DNA of 64,000 nucleotides, taken from contig NC_030677.2 in the NCBI RefSeq assembly GCF_000004195.4, forward strand, positions 102,390,829 through 102,454,828, given 5' to 3'. Source of the stretch: Xenopus tropicalis. Its lineage: Eukaryota; Chordata; Amphibia; Anura; Pipidae. This document shows, one piece after another, positions 53,248-64,000 of the stretch (its first letter is position 1; each line of letters begins with the position of its first letter). The position numbers and the translations under genes are program-made. The notes below the pieces were generated by a model that was not told the DNA's origin, did not search any database, and worked only from the letters and a program-made list of their open reading frames with translations.

Positions 53248-55260
53248 GTATTTCATTAACCTAGCTGGTAAAATAAAAGTAAGGCCAGGGCTTGCCAGTA
53301 AATTTGTAATTAACTGTTGCTATGCCCTATTGCCTCTTCTCCCTACTTACCTAATTCCTAGCAGGTCAGCTGATCCACCTGTCACATCGCAATCACAACT
53401 GTGCCCCCTTTAAGTCATGGTTCACACATTTTATTTTATTATTCTGCCCCATTTAGGTCATATCCCCTTCACTCATCTGCCCACTTCCCTGTCAATAGGC
53501 CTGGAATTTTTCAATGTGGTCTTATTTTTTATTTTATATTACTTCTATATATTTAATAAGGTTACAATAATTCATACTACTCCCTGCCCCAGTGGAGTCC
53601 CTATTCACACACACTATGCTCAGTTATATCAGGAGTCAAATAACTTCCATGTTTTTTTTAAGTGTGAGAGGAAAGAAGAGTAGCTAGATAAAAAACACCT
53701 GCCCACCCAGGGTGAACATACAAACTCCTTGCTGATAGTGCCCTGATAAATCAGGGTTTTTAGCCATTTTTTTTTTTTTTTGAACGGGGCCAAAAAAATC
53801 CGGAATTGCCTTAAAACCCAAGATTTACCACAGATTAATCTCCTTATAATTACTATTATGTACTGCAGAATTATATTTTAATGCATTATAGAGGATCAAA
53901 GGGACCCATTATAAACAGTGACGTAAAAACTCTATTTTTGCATATAAATCCCCACTACCAACTGAGGTAGGTAAGTAGTCAGAGAGAGGAGACTTATGTA
54001 GGCAGGGGGCTGTACAGGGTTTGCTACTCTGCACCAGGCCCCTGCAAAGATATTTTTTTAGGGGGGGCCAGTGCAAAGTAGTTACGCCATGGCATCAAAA
54101 GGACCCAAATTTAGGCCCTAACACATAAGTTAAGAAATTCTGAAAAAGGTCAGTTTGTTGATGGGCACCGTGCTGTTGATTCTAGAATCTGTAGTCAATC
54201 TTGCTAGAAGGGTGTGGGGTTTCTTTTATTTTCTGCAAATTGATTAACATTTGGTTTGCTTAGAAAAACCCCTGTGAGTTACAGAAAGACTGCATATTTA
54301 GAATTAGACACTAGTATTAAAGAAATGGTTTCAGCAGAGCAGTGGATAGAATTCACTAATCATTTTCTTTTTTTATTGTTTCTTCTATTTGCTTCTACTT
54401 AATAGGAAACTATTGAGAGGTTATAGAGGAGAAGCCTGTTCTGATTCCCATGTCAGTTCTTTGTCAGCTTAGGCAATGTACATTATTGTGCTGTCTTTGT
54501 GTGAAACTGTAATCTCTGTGGAGCAGGGTCTAACAGTGCTTGAAAAAATCTTAGCACAGTGATGCGTAAAATTAGTAGCACTATAGAGGAATACAGATGT
54601 GTCTTCAGTATTCAATGGGAAACAGCGTAGGCTTATACAGAGCAATTACAGTAGTTAAATGGGGGATTATTTAGGACAGCATGAAGGCTTTCTGCACAAG
54701 GCTATATGAAACTATAAGTGGGATTTCAGTGGGACTGGGCCATATATGGACTAACACAATCTAGTTAGATCATATACCACAAGATTACATTTACATTTAC
54801 TAAAACTCAACCTATAGTTACAGTATCACAGTAATTATACTTGAGCAGAAGATAGTATAATATAAACATTTGGCATCTTAAATGAGTGTAAATGCATAGC
54901 TCCAAGCAGAGCTCATAATGCAATCTTTCATTGGACAAATAGGGAAAATTCATTTTATGTTTTTAGTACAATATTGTGTCCAGTGTTCACAAAAGAGGCA
55001 AACAGGTGGGCTTCCCTGTCCATTGCCTTGGGGACACCTTCTATTGCCAAGGGATCTACTCCCCCATCTAACTGTATTTCTGGACCCAGCCTAGCTTGGC
55101 TAACTCATTCCCAGGGGGGCAAAGTACCTAAAGGTTGTCAAAACCTTTACATTCGTACACTTAAAATGACAGATTTTGATTTAGGATTATCCAATGGCGC
55201 ATAATACTGAAAATGTATATTTTTATGAAAACGGTTAATTTAGATGAAGGAGGGTATTAC
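53248..55260. other. Intergenic; SINE scrap and LINE tail
   Basis: A minus-strand SINE-like scrap (GGGTGAACATACAAACTCCT) lies at 53690-53740. A stretch around 54480-54600 (GTAATCTCTGTGGAGCAGGG, then GTAGCACTATAGAGG) resembles the 3' end of a CR1/L2 LINE. No gene. Confidence 0.45.
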
Positions 55261-57363
55261 ATATGAACTGTTTTTTGTTTGTTTTTTTAAATGTTTTTAT
55301 TGAGTTTTTAACATATAGAAGTTTTGTACATCACATGTTTTCCTTATTTACTGTATTTTTAACAAGATGTATATATATTTATCAACATTTTTGTTTATTG
55401 TAATCCATTTTTTTGTATCATTCTTGTTCCTTTGCCTTCCATACATGTTTCGTTTAGCAAGATAATGTTTAATAGTCAAATAAAACATAAACTTGATGAC
55501 CAACCTTCGAGCTCAGTCTGTTTATTTATTACCTAGGAGGTATTCACTCTCACTGACAGTATCCTGGCTGTTCTGTGACTCCTGGGAGGCTCCATTCGTG
55601 ATCTTTCGTCATTTGATGATGTTTGTATGTAATTCTGGGTTTCTAGTAATAATGGGTTGTTCCTTATGAGTTCTGTTTTGTACCATGTTGTGTTCTGTAG
55701 GGAATATATTGTTAAATATTTTGTATGGTCTGGAAGGGATGTGATATAATTTTCCCAATGTGTAATGAATTTAGTAGTATTTTGTTCTCTATGTGTCATT
55801 GTTTCCAGCCAATCCATATAGAATATATAGTGTAATTTTTGTTTAGCCAGTTTTTTGTTGGTTGTTCTGGGGTCAACCAAAGATGCAATATTGTTTTGCG
55901 TGCGGCAGCGGCGAGATATTCTGCGAGGATTTTTTTGGATTTTGTGAGTGGGGTTGTTTGTTTTAATTTGCTGAAAAGTGCCCATTCGAACGAAGGGTAT
56001 AATGTTTTATTTGTTAAGCTAGCCCAGTAGTTGCCAACTTGTTTCCAAAAATGTTGTATTTTAGGGCATGTCCAGAGACAGTGTTCTAAATCTGCTTCTG
56101 GAATGTTGCAGCGTAGACAGTTTGAGGTGGGTAAGTTTCCCATTTTATGTAGTTTAAGCGGGGTCAAATAAGATTTATGTAGGATTTGAAGTGCCATTTC
56201 TTGATATTTGCTTGAGGTAAGAAGTTGCATTGAGTGATTATGGAGTTTGAGTATATCATTTGTCGTTGTCTGTGGGGACATGTTTATCCATTTTGCTAAT
56301 GTTTTGTCTTCGTTTTCTTTATAGATCGAGATTTTTAGCATATGGTATAGTTGGGATGTGGATTTTGTTGATGTTTTATCCTTCCATAAGAGGTTGAGGG
56401 GGTTGTTTTTTTCTGTTTCTGAAAGATGTTTCAGTATGTTTTTTGTGAAGAGTGAGATTTGTAGAAGGAGGAAGAAATTTTGGGATGTGAAAGGGTATTT
56501 AAGTTGCAGCGTTTCTTGTGGGAGAATTGAAAGATTTGGTCCTAATAGGTTTTTAATGTTATAGAGGCCTTGTTGCTCCCATTGGTGTAATATGGGGTTA
56601 TTTATGCCTATTGGAAACGATGTGTTTCCATTCCATGTTTGGTATATAGAATGAGTGTTTAGTAGTTTGAATTTTTTTTGGAGTATCTGCCATGTTTTAT
56701 ATGGGTGTATAAATAAGGGATTTTCTCGCATTGTTTGTGGGATATTAGTAAATGGTGTATGTAGTAGCTGGTTTAGAGATTGTTCGGTAGTTGGGAGGCT
56801 ATCTAGTTTGTTTGTGGTGTATGTGTCTCTATGCCATAGCCAGTCTCCTATATATCTGGTAAGGGCTGCTTCATTATATTCTTTGATATTGGGGAAGTTG
56901 AGCCCACCTTCTTGTTTAGGCTGTTGTAATTTTATGAAGCTTATTCTGGGGCGTTTTCCGTTCCAAATAAAAGATCGGAATGTATGGTTTATTCATTTGA
57001 GATCTTTGTGTCTTATCTGATAGGGTAGCATCTGTGTGAGAGTTTGGGAAAAAATATAATTTTTAGTAAATGTATGTGGCCTAGGAAGGTAAGATTTAGT
57101 TTTTTCCAAATTGAGAGTTCTTGTTGTAGGGAGTCTATTTTCTGTCTTAGGTTTAGTTTATATAGTTCTGTGTGATGTTTTGGAATTTTGATACCTAAAC
57201 ATTTTATGTATTGTTTTGCCTTTTGAAAAGGAAAGTTTTTTGGCCAATCCGTTTTAAGTGTGTTTTTCAAGGGTAGTGCTTCGGATTTTTCTAAATTGAT
57301 CTTAAAACCTGCTATGATGCCAAATCTGTCTATTATTTGCAGTAGTATTATATGAACTGTTTT
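55261..57363 (-). mobile_element. 5'-truncated Tx1/L1-like LINE with 14-bp TSD
   Basis: Between two copies of ATATGAACTGTTTT (55261-55274, 57350-57363) lies a 2.08-kb minus-strand insertion. Translation starts within the RT domain: 'GIIAGFKINLEKSEAL' and 'YIKCLGIKIP' (57300-57200), the thumb-side blocks of L1/Tx1 RT. A 311-codon frame (56731-55796) then ends in the C-terminal zinc-knuckle 'CLRCNIPEADLEHCLWTCP'. The last part continues in another frame ('FYMDWLETMTHREQNTTKF'), so there is at least one frameshift near 55840. A-rich 3' end at 55275-55290. Dead on arrival, probably fairly recent. Confidence 0.9.
55796..56731 (-). pseudogene. LINE ORF2 C-terminal frame
   Basis: A 311-codon open frame inside the LINE. 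It carries the CLRC...D.EHCLWTCP zinc-knuckle around residues 207-225, the post-RT region of Tx1/L1-clade ORF2. The frame lacks endonuclease and RT core and cannot function. Confidence 0.85.
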
Positions 57364-57767
57364 ATGCAATGTTTTATTAAAACAAAATAGGGACCTGCAT
57401 TGTTGTTGCATTATGCAGTATAATTTCAGTAAAATGATAATTTATCAAAAAACAGAAAAAAGGTATGTAAAGTCTTATATATGAAGAAAGACTGGCCAAG
57501 TTGGTGTTGTTTACACTTAAAAAAGATGCTTTTTAAGGGGACCTGTCACCCAAACATAAAAAGCTCTATACCAAAAGTATAAAAAAAATAAATATACATG
57601 AAACCCAATTTTTTTTTTTTTACTAAAAGTAAAGTGGGAAAGTTGGATTATTTGCTTTTTGACATACAGTAACTCCACCTCTTTGAATTTGACTCTATTA
57701 AACTATGAAAAACCTTCACCAATTTTAAATTGGAGTTTGGGAGGATACTAGAGCCCAAAGAGGAAAC
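57364..57767. other. Intergenic; small repeat
   Basis: GGGGACCTGTCACCCAAACA at 57538 is the start of a common frog MITE whose other end is unclear. Confidence 0.45.
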
Positions 57768-58099
57768 TAAAGATAGCTATACACTGTAAGATCCGCTCAT
57801 TTGGCAAGGACGCCAGTTGAGATCTTCTCCCAATATGCCCACCAGGGGTGGGTGATGTCGGACTAATTCGGGCCAAAAATTTAATTAAAATGGCAGACAT
57901 AGGTGCCGTCGGTTCAGGGACCGCATCAACAAGCCAATGCGGTCCCTGATCCGTGGGAAATATCAAACCTGCCCGATTTCAGGACAAATGTCGGTTAGGG
58001 AGGCTTGCCATTGATGCCCATACACAGGCAGATAAGCTGCCAAATCAGTCTAAAGGACCAATATCGCCAGCTGAAATCATCCCGTGTATGGACACCTTA
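57768..58099. mobile_element. MITE of the 'ggccatacac' family, diverged
   Basis: Left TAAAGATAGCTATACACTG, right CCCGTGTATGGACACCTTA. Internal GATAAGCTGCCAAATCAGTC is shared with 27044-27310. Confidence 0.8.
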
Positions 58100-58104
58100 A
58101 CTTG

Positions 58105-58195
58105 TTATAAATTGCACCCTGGTTGGAGTTGAACCTAGGACCAAAGTGTTACGAAGTGGCAGTGCTAGACATTGTGCCACTGTGCTGTACTCTTT
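58105..58195 (-). mobile_element. SINE-like fragment
   Basis: On the minus strand it has GTGGCACAATGTCTAGCACT, then AACTCCAACCAGGGTGC, the left part of the family at 20380-20666. Confidence 0.5.
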
Positions 58196-58705
58196 TTTAC
58201 CTTTTACCCTATAAGTAACTGCTAGAGCCGAAACTTGCAGCAGGCATGAGAGGGGCAAGACAGAAAGGGGGGCACTTCTTAGGGGGAGAACTAAAAAATG
58301 ACTGGTGCATACAGGTGGGGTGGAAAAACTGTGCACTTGACTGAATGGCTGGCATAAGGTTGTGTAGTAAGTGTGGGAGTTTTGCAGGGAACAAGAGTGG
58401 AGGAAGGGCAATCAGTGAGTGGGGGGGTATCACAGGGCCAAGTAGTATTGCCTTGAGCACAAATACTGCATTACCTGGCTCTGATACAACTGCCACATAC
58501 AAACCCCCAGTAATTATTTATAGTTGTGAAACAGACAACTAATCTGAGTCACCCTGTGAAAAAGGGTAACATGTGGGTGTAGTGGGGCTACTGTTTTGTG
58601 GAATGTGTCAAATGCTCCACATCCTGCCCTGTACCACAGCTGAACTACAAGAAGACAGGTAGTAAAGAAACACAACCGTTATTTTAGTTGTACATTTTTG
58701 TATTA
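58196..58705. other. Intergenic, nothing recognised
   Basis: No gene or clear element. Confidence 0.35.
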
Positions 58706-59061
58706 GTGTGAAGACACACAGAGCTACTAGTAGCAGCTACTTGTTGCGGTTACAGATATAGACAATGCTCAGCGCCGGATTTCAAACCCGGGAGCCCCAT
58801 TGCCGGCCCTATTTGCCGCCCCACTGCTCCGTATGGGAGCAGAACTAAATGTTTGCCACCCTAGGCCCGGGCCTTTGTGGCCTCGCCACAAATCCAGGCC
58901 TGACAATGCTGATCATTTACTGATAATTGTCTCTACACGTGTTTTAGCAGAGGCAATTCTCAGTATTATCAATGGCAGGGTATTTTCTGTAGTTTAGTAG
59001 CCGTGACAAGTAGTTGCTACTTCAGTTAAGTAGCTAAGTTGCTCTGTGTGTATTCACCCTT
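58706..59061. mobile_element. 'acacacagagctact' MITE hosting a nested insertion
   Basis: Left GTGTGAAGACACACAGAGCT, right GTTGCTCTGTGTGTATTCAC in inversion. Relative of 25012-25190. It contains the hAT MITE at 58770-58902. Confidence 0.8.
58770..58902. mobile_element. 133-bp hAT MITE, nested
   Basis: Ends CAGCGCCGGATTTC and AAATCCAGGCCTG, with the perfect 8-bp TSD ACAATGCT (58762-58769, 58903-58910). Removing it restores the text seen at 25012-25190. Confidence 0.95.
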
Positions 59062-61274
59062 AAGGTATACAGTATTCCTAGTTATCTACACTCACTGACA
59101 TATTTGCATTCCATGCAATATCCACAGCCTTATAATAGTATCTATATAGCGAAACACTTACATACAGATTTCTTTCACATGCAGTTATTTCTCCTTCTCA
59201 AATACATTTCTGCCTCCCCCATAACTGTCCTCTATTCTTCAGCTATCAAAGTCATTACATTAGGGAGAAACAGACAATGGAGCATTTAATTAGTAGCTAT
59301 TACTGCAGTTGACAGAACAGATCCATTAATAAGGCAGAGCTCATGGGAAATGAAGCCTTTAACACCTCAAGATTCTCAGCTGGAACCTTTAAAACTGAAA
59401 CGATACACATATTATTCTGTACTCAATAAAACAATAATGGGAACAAATGTTATTAAACTGCAGCTTTCAGTTGACAGTCTCCGGATTCTGGGAGTTGTAG
59501 TTCACCAACAACTGGAGGGCTACATGTTGTCCATGCCTGGAATAAAATAACAGACAGCATGACATATAAACCTTAGTTTAACACCTCCAAGTCCACCAAC
59601 ATATACTGGCTGACACAATTAGGACAGCATCCTAGCAGAGACATCACCCAATCTGACATATTTAGGGCAGGAAATTGGGACTTGGATGAGAGGACTGCAG
59701 CTGGGCACATGTATAGAAAAAACAGATGGCATAAGTATTATCTTCTGAATATACAAACTCACAGCATTCTTTCCTGGAGCAAAAGCAGGCACATCCTGGC
59801 AGAGTGAAAGCACATAGCGTGCTTGTATGCAAGAAGCACCAGTGCTGCTGAGTACAGGTGGTGCTAAAACAGTGTGTATGTGAGAGAGAGGATAGGGCTG
59901 TCATATTTAATCTGTTATGGAGCTGTGAGAGTGTTCATAGGCAAAGGAAAGCATACAGTACACACAAGCTGTATAGCCTTATTTGTGATTCTGCTACTGG
60001 TACCTGCTATACACACATAAGGTCACCTGGCCACCCAATGCCAAAAGCTGCAACTGGATTTCATTGCACCCTTATCTTATTTTGCCCTGTGACCTTGTTA
60101 TTTTTTTTTTTTTTCTTTTGCCGTTTTTCTTTGTTTGTTTCCTTCTTCTCTAGCAGTCTGTTTTTAAATTCCTTGCTCAGTCTGGTGCTTCCTCCTCACT
60201 AATGCCCTTTATCTAATGCAGGGATCAAAGCAACCCCTCAGTGCTCAGAATCCCCTATTGATCCTCTAGCCCCCATTCCTCCTTCTCGCTTGCCAGTCTC
60301 TCATTTATCTTCAAGATTCTTTTACCTTCCCTTGATATCCCTGCAGGCTTCTCTTCTTTGCTACTCTTCTCCCATTCATGCAGCTCAATACAGGGACCTT
60401 CACAGGAGCTGGAATAATTTCCATAAAGCATGTGTTTCTGCAAGAACAAATTAATTGAGGGAATTTACATCCTTGGCTCTTCTCCCTCCCTACTATTCCC
60501 CTTTTTTTTTGTTTTTTTCCATCTACCTTTTTGACCCTTAATTGCCACATCATTTTCTATTCTTGATTTGTCTCCACAAATTCTTTTTTGATCCCCTTTT
60601 ATTTAATCTTTCACCACCTTCTCTCTGAACCATTGTTTTCTCCTTAGCCTTTGCAGCTGCTCTCCATTCACTGTAGTGTTTCCTTCTCTCTGTCTCCCAG
60701 TCTAGGTATTCCTCCCTCCTCTCTACTCACAGCATTAGAGTTATCTCCTGAATATTACTCTGGGTATCTCTGGGATATTTATAAGTCTATAAGAAATGGC
60801 AGAAGTCAGCCTAAGTGGTCACTGCACAACCAGATGCAAGCATTAAACTGTCAGATTATTACTTTACAGATAATCAGAGACAATGTCATATGCATGGACC
60901 AAGCGGCGAGGAGAAAACATTAGGGAAAGCATGTGAATTCTGCTTCAGACTCCATCACTAAATGGTTTTCCCAAGCTGTCATAACATAGATAGAAGTTTG
61001 GGGGGAAGGTAGTCGCAATATCAAAAATTCCCATTAATGTATATGTTGGAGAGCATAATTGGCCACATGTATTCACACACGCATTTAGTCTCCTACTGGA
61101 TATACCCGGGGCACTAGATATGAATGTGCCTGTTACATTGGGAGCTCTTCATCCAGTGTCACAATGGTTTATTAGGTATAAGGTAACTTTTTGCCATGTA
61201 AAGTTGCATCTAAGTGGTTGTACAAAAATAACTTAGTGTCGATGTATAGGAATGCAAATTGTGTTCCGACTGGT
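59062..61274. other. Intergenic; pyrimidine-rich patches, no gene
   Basis: T/C-rich stretches lie at 60095-60200 and 60480-60640. ATTCTGGGAGTTGTAGTTCA at 59485 is a repeat scrap. Open frames here lack domains. Confidence 0.4.
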
Positions 61275-61350
61275 TACATAACAACTTACATAGTTAATTT
61301 GTGTTGAAAAAGAACACCTGTCTGTCAAGTTCAACCTTTCAATGTATCAT
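61275..61350 (+). repeat. 'ttacatagtt' repeat fragment
   Basis: ACTTACATAGTTAATTTGTG and AAAAAGAACACCTGTCTGTC then AAGTTCAACC, a widespread amphibian repeat. A smaller scrap is at about 10978-11000. Confidence 0.55.
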
Positions 61351-61736
61351 CCAGTATCATTGTCCTAAAGTAGGTAAACAAACCCCAACTGCTCTTACTT
61401 ACTGTAACAGTGCACACACAAGACAGATCAAATCAAATTTGATGCATTTTGTATTTAAGCTCTGATACAAAGTTGCACTGTTGTTTAGTAAATGTATGGA
61501 CAATAGGGTATTTCTAGCTGTTTTTGTTTACCCAGTTGTCCTGATTCAATTTCAGGATGATTAATGGATATTAAAGGTATGCTCTCTTCTGAATGAATTG
61601 AACCTCTTTATTCGGCAGCATATACTGGACCACCTCAGTGTGTTCTCATGTCTCTTCTTTCGTAGGTACACCCAGAATAAGATGCCAACCGCGCACATAA
61701 TAGACCTAGCTGCAGAAAGATTTTTCAGACAGGTGC

Positions 61737-61740
<4 letters not shown>

Positions 61741-61774
<34 letters not shown>
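61741..61774. repeat. (TA)17 microsatellite
   Basis: Uninterrupted TA dinucleotides, likely polymorphic in length. Confidence 0.95.
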
Positions 61775-61778
<4 letters not shown>

Positions 61779-61816
61779 CAAAAAGGTCCAGGCTCAAATA
61801 ACAGCACCATGCAGAT

Positions 61817-61852
61817 CAGTTACGTTTTGAGGCTCCTGTCTCTTTATCTAGC
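61817..61852 (-). ncRNA. Hammerhead-like stem-loop (candidate)
   Basis: The minus strand reads CTAGATAAAGAGACAGGAGCC then TCAAAACGTAACTG, a weaker version of the box / stem / GAAAC motif (CAAAACGT here). It is followed on the minus strand by ATCTGCATGGTGC. Probably a Penelope-like terminus remnant. Confidence 0.25.
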
Positions 61853-61954
61853 AACAAGAGTGAACATATAGCACACAAGGTAAAAATAGGGTCAAGCCCA
61901 TAAGCCACTCCCCCAAAAAACTACTGGATGCAAAAAGGAACATTGCATATTATA

Positions 61955-62100
61955 GATAGGGATGAGCAAATTTTTTCGCCAGGCATGGATTCACAGCGAA
62001 TTCCACATTTTATCATTGGCAATTTGTTTAGTGAAACTTCCTGAAAATTTGTCACAGAAATATTCATCGCACGTCAAAAAACCACGTTTTTCGCAGATAG
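61955..62100 (+). mobile_element. 'gatgagc' element, one half
   Basis: TAGGGATGAGCAAATTTTTTC, then GCCAGGCATGGATTCACAGC and CATTGGCAATTTGTTTAG, as in 18750-18965. Confidence 0.65.
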
Positions 62101-62252
62101 TTAGTAAGGCCCTTATTGCCACTTTGATAGGAGTGTTATGTGTATTAGTTTCCCCTTTATTTCAGATAAAGGTTATTTCGTTTATCAAGTACTGTGTGTG
62201 CATTATTGTTGTTCCTAGTGGGGCCACCCGTAGGTGCACTCCCGGATCCCAC

Positions 62253-62556
62253 CAGGGATCCCCAACCTTTTATACCTGTGAGCCACATTTAAAGGGAAAA
62301 TGTGTTGGGGAGCAACACAAGCACGAATAAGATTTCTGGGGGTGCCAATAAGAGCTATAATTGGCTACTTAATAGCCCCTATGTGGACTGGCAGCCTACA
62401 GAAGGCTCTATTTAGCATTATACTTGGTTTTTATACAACCAAAACTTGCCTCCTTACTTATTCAAAAATGAGCACCTACTTTGAGGCCATGGAGAGCAAC
62501 ATCCAAGGGGTTGGTGAGCAACATGTTGCTCATGAGCCACTGGTTGGGGACCACTG
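62253..62556 (+). mobile_element. hAT-type 'ccccaacc' element, unsplit
   Basis: CAGGGATCCCCAACC to GTTGGGGACCACTG. Provides the uninterrupted reference for the split copy in intron 4 of the seven-exon gene. Confidence 0.8.
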
Positions 62557-64000
62557 CACTATATGGAGGCACTGCGCTAATAAGTACCAGGTACCCAGTC
62601 TCTCCCAATACCACTGCGGAGTGATTCAGGTTTGTCCTGTGCCATCAGGTAAGCGCCACACTTGTGGAGTGTAACACTGTCAGAAGTGCCAGAAGCGGTG
62701 AGGATAGGGTTACACCATGCTGGCACATTTTAAGTATCTTATGTTTATTGCACCCTCAAAAATCATTCTGCCACTGATATCAAACAAACAGGCCTATAGT
62801 TCTCAGGCTCAGAACAGAATCCATATTTACATAATGGAAACAAATTAGCAATTCATCAGCCTCTGGTAATTCTGGAAAATTAGTTACACCCTTGGGTGAA
62901 TACCATACGGTCTTGGACCTTTCTTTGCCCTCATATGTTCTTTTCCTTATTAACCATCTAGAAAAACAAGAAACAGGAAAGCCTTCACTAAATGGCTCCT
63001 CAGTTGTTTAAATCAAAAAATTGTATTTATATTTAATTTACTATTTATACATTTAAAAAAATAATTTTGAATTTATTTTAATCTTTGCTGCAATGTTCTT
63101 GTCATTCTTTTAACACAGTTTTTCTTAACAACCTCAACACTAACCATCTTTCTTTGTTTGCAAGGAGAATATACTGAAAAGGGTTTGCACTACCTCCCCT
63201 GCTCAGAACACAGTACCTGTACCAGGAGCAGAAGGATTATGTATGTGCATTCATTAAAGTACTCATTAAAGGGTCACCTTCCAAACCATTTGTTTGGTTC
63301 AGGTGTTTTCCGACAGTACACCAAATACACAATCAAGACTTTTTTCAATTGCCTTCTACTTTTTAATATAGTTTTTTTTTTTTGTAAAAGTAAGTGTGCT
63401 GATTCATGTTCAGTTTCAGTAGAGCTATGCATTGCCTTATACATAAGCTTTGGGCTTGCCAGAAGATGATGTTCCTGAAATTCAGAGCACTATGCTAACA
63501 TATATTTTAACATAGCACTGACTGATTATAAAAGAAGGGTGAGAGTTTTATCTCATACCTCGCCCCCCTCTGCATTCTACTAGGGTTGGATTCGGTTAGA
63601 AAAGTGTAATCTGCAATCCACTCCTAAGTCTGAAAATACCTGTGTCTGAAGTGGATTTTGGCTGTTATGTTTGGGAGTCCTGATTTTGCAAGCATTCCAG
63701 ATACTGGGGTACTTGATAATGGCTCCAATACCTGCATTCACTGTACATATGCAAAACTAGAAAATCCTATTTCCCAAGTTTTGGCGGTAGGGTGATCCAT
63801 TGCTTCCCAATTGTTTTTGGGCCCAGTAACCCTTAAATAGGAAACTGCCCTTAGTGAAATGAAAAATATGTTTCTCCTGTGTTCTAAACAACTCAAGCAA
63901 TGAGATTTGTTTTCTAGCTTTGAAATAAAACTGTTTACATATCCATATGTATATGTAGCTATGTCTTTAAGTTAACATTCTGAGACTCCTTCATTTTCTT
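62557..64000. other. Intergenic; minor repeat scraps
   Basis: No gene supported. CCAGATACTGGGGTACTTG and CCAATACCTGCATTC near 63695-63740 are a remnant of the 'cccatacctgta' MITE. The T-run at 63372-63382 is simple sequence. Confidence 0.4.

Overview
This window reads as vertebrate nuclear DNA, most likely from a frog of the genus Xenopus. It is AT-rich, the one multi-exon gene has GT-AG introns, and nearly all intergenic sequence consists of small inverted-repeat DNA elements and decayed retroelements of the kind that fill Xenopus genomes. I saw no rRNA, tRNA, CRISPR array, operon or bacterial feature. Element family names come from recognition of ends, target-site duplications (TSDs) and translated motifs, not from a database search.

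Two cellular protein genes can be supported. (1) On the minus strand at 28840-29667 lies an intronless 275-residue reading frame. It carries the two signature blocks of the C2CD4 (FAM148) nuclear protein family but stops before any C2 domain. (2) On the plus strand at 38078-45815 I assembled a seven-exon gene encoding 247 residues with consistent splice phases and a poly(A) signal at 45921. Its product is small: basic in the first half, with a Lys/Arg-rich motif and an acidic, Ser/Glu-rich tail. It resembles, from memory only, the fish oogenesis-related (zorg-type) family.

Layout. 1-2.1 kb: a 1.4-kb inverted-repeat element with a G-rich minisatellite. 2-11.7 kb: MITEs, an 88-bp-arm perfect hairpin (4256-4434) and a dead CR1/L2-like LINE. 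12-18.2 kb: Penelope-like element (PLE) fragments (DKG block, RT C-terminus, GIY-YIG endonuclease), a hAT element with a minisatellite, an LTR-like insertion and a 640-bp inverted repeat. 18-28 kb: scattered MITEs and SINE-like copies. 28.8-29.7 kb: the C2CD4-like gene. 30.6-32.3 kb: a decayed tandem array of about 370-bp period. 33.5-37 kb: three related MITEs sharing a 52-bp unit at 16, 2 and 1 copies. 38-46 kb: the seven-exon gene, with nested MITEs in its introns. 46-64 kb: a CR1/L2-like LINE remnant, more hairpin elements, two more minisatellite-bearing elements, a 5'-truncated Tx1/L1-like LINE with a 14-bp TSD, and nested hAT insertions.

The least ordinary signals are architectural. Every large minisatellite in the window sits inside a terminal-inverted-repeat element. 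Three of these elements share a palindromic module with a central CRE (TGACGTCA) and outward-facing TATA-like boxes. A recurring stem-loop ending in GAAACGYRTC or GAAACGTT, reminiscent of the hammerhead ribozymes known from Penelope-like elements, appears at several places.
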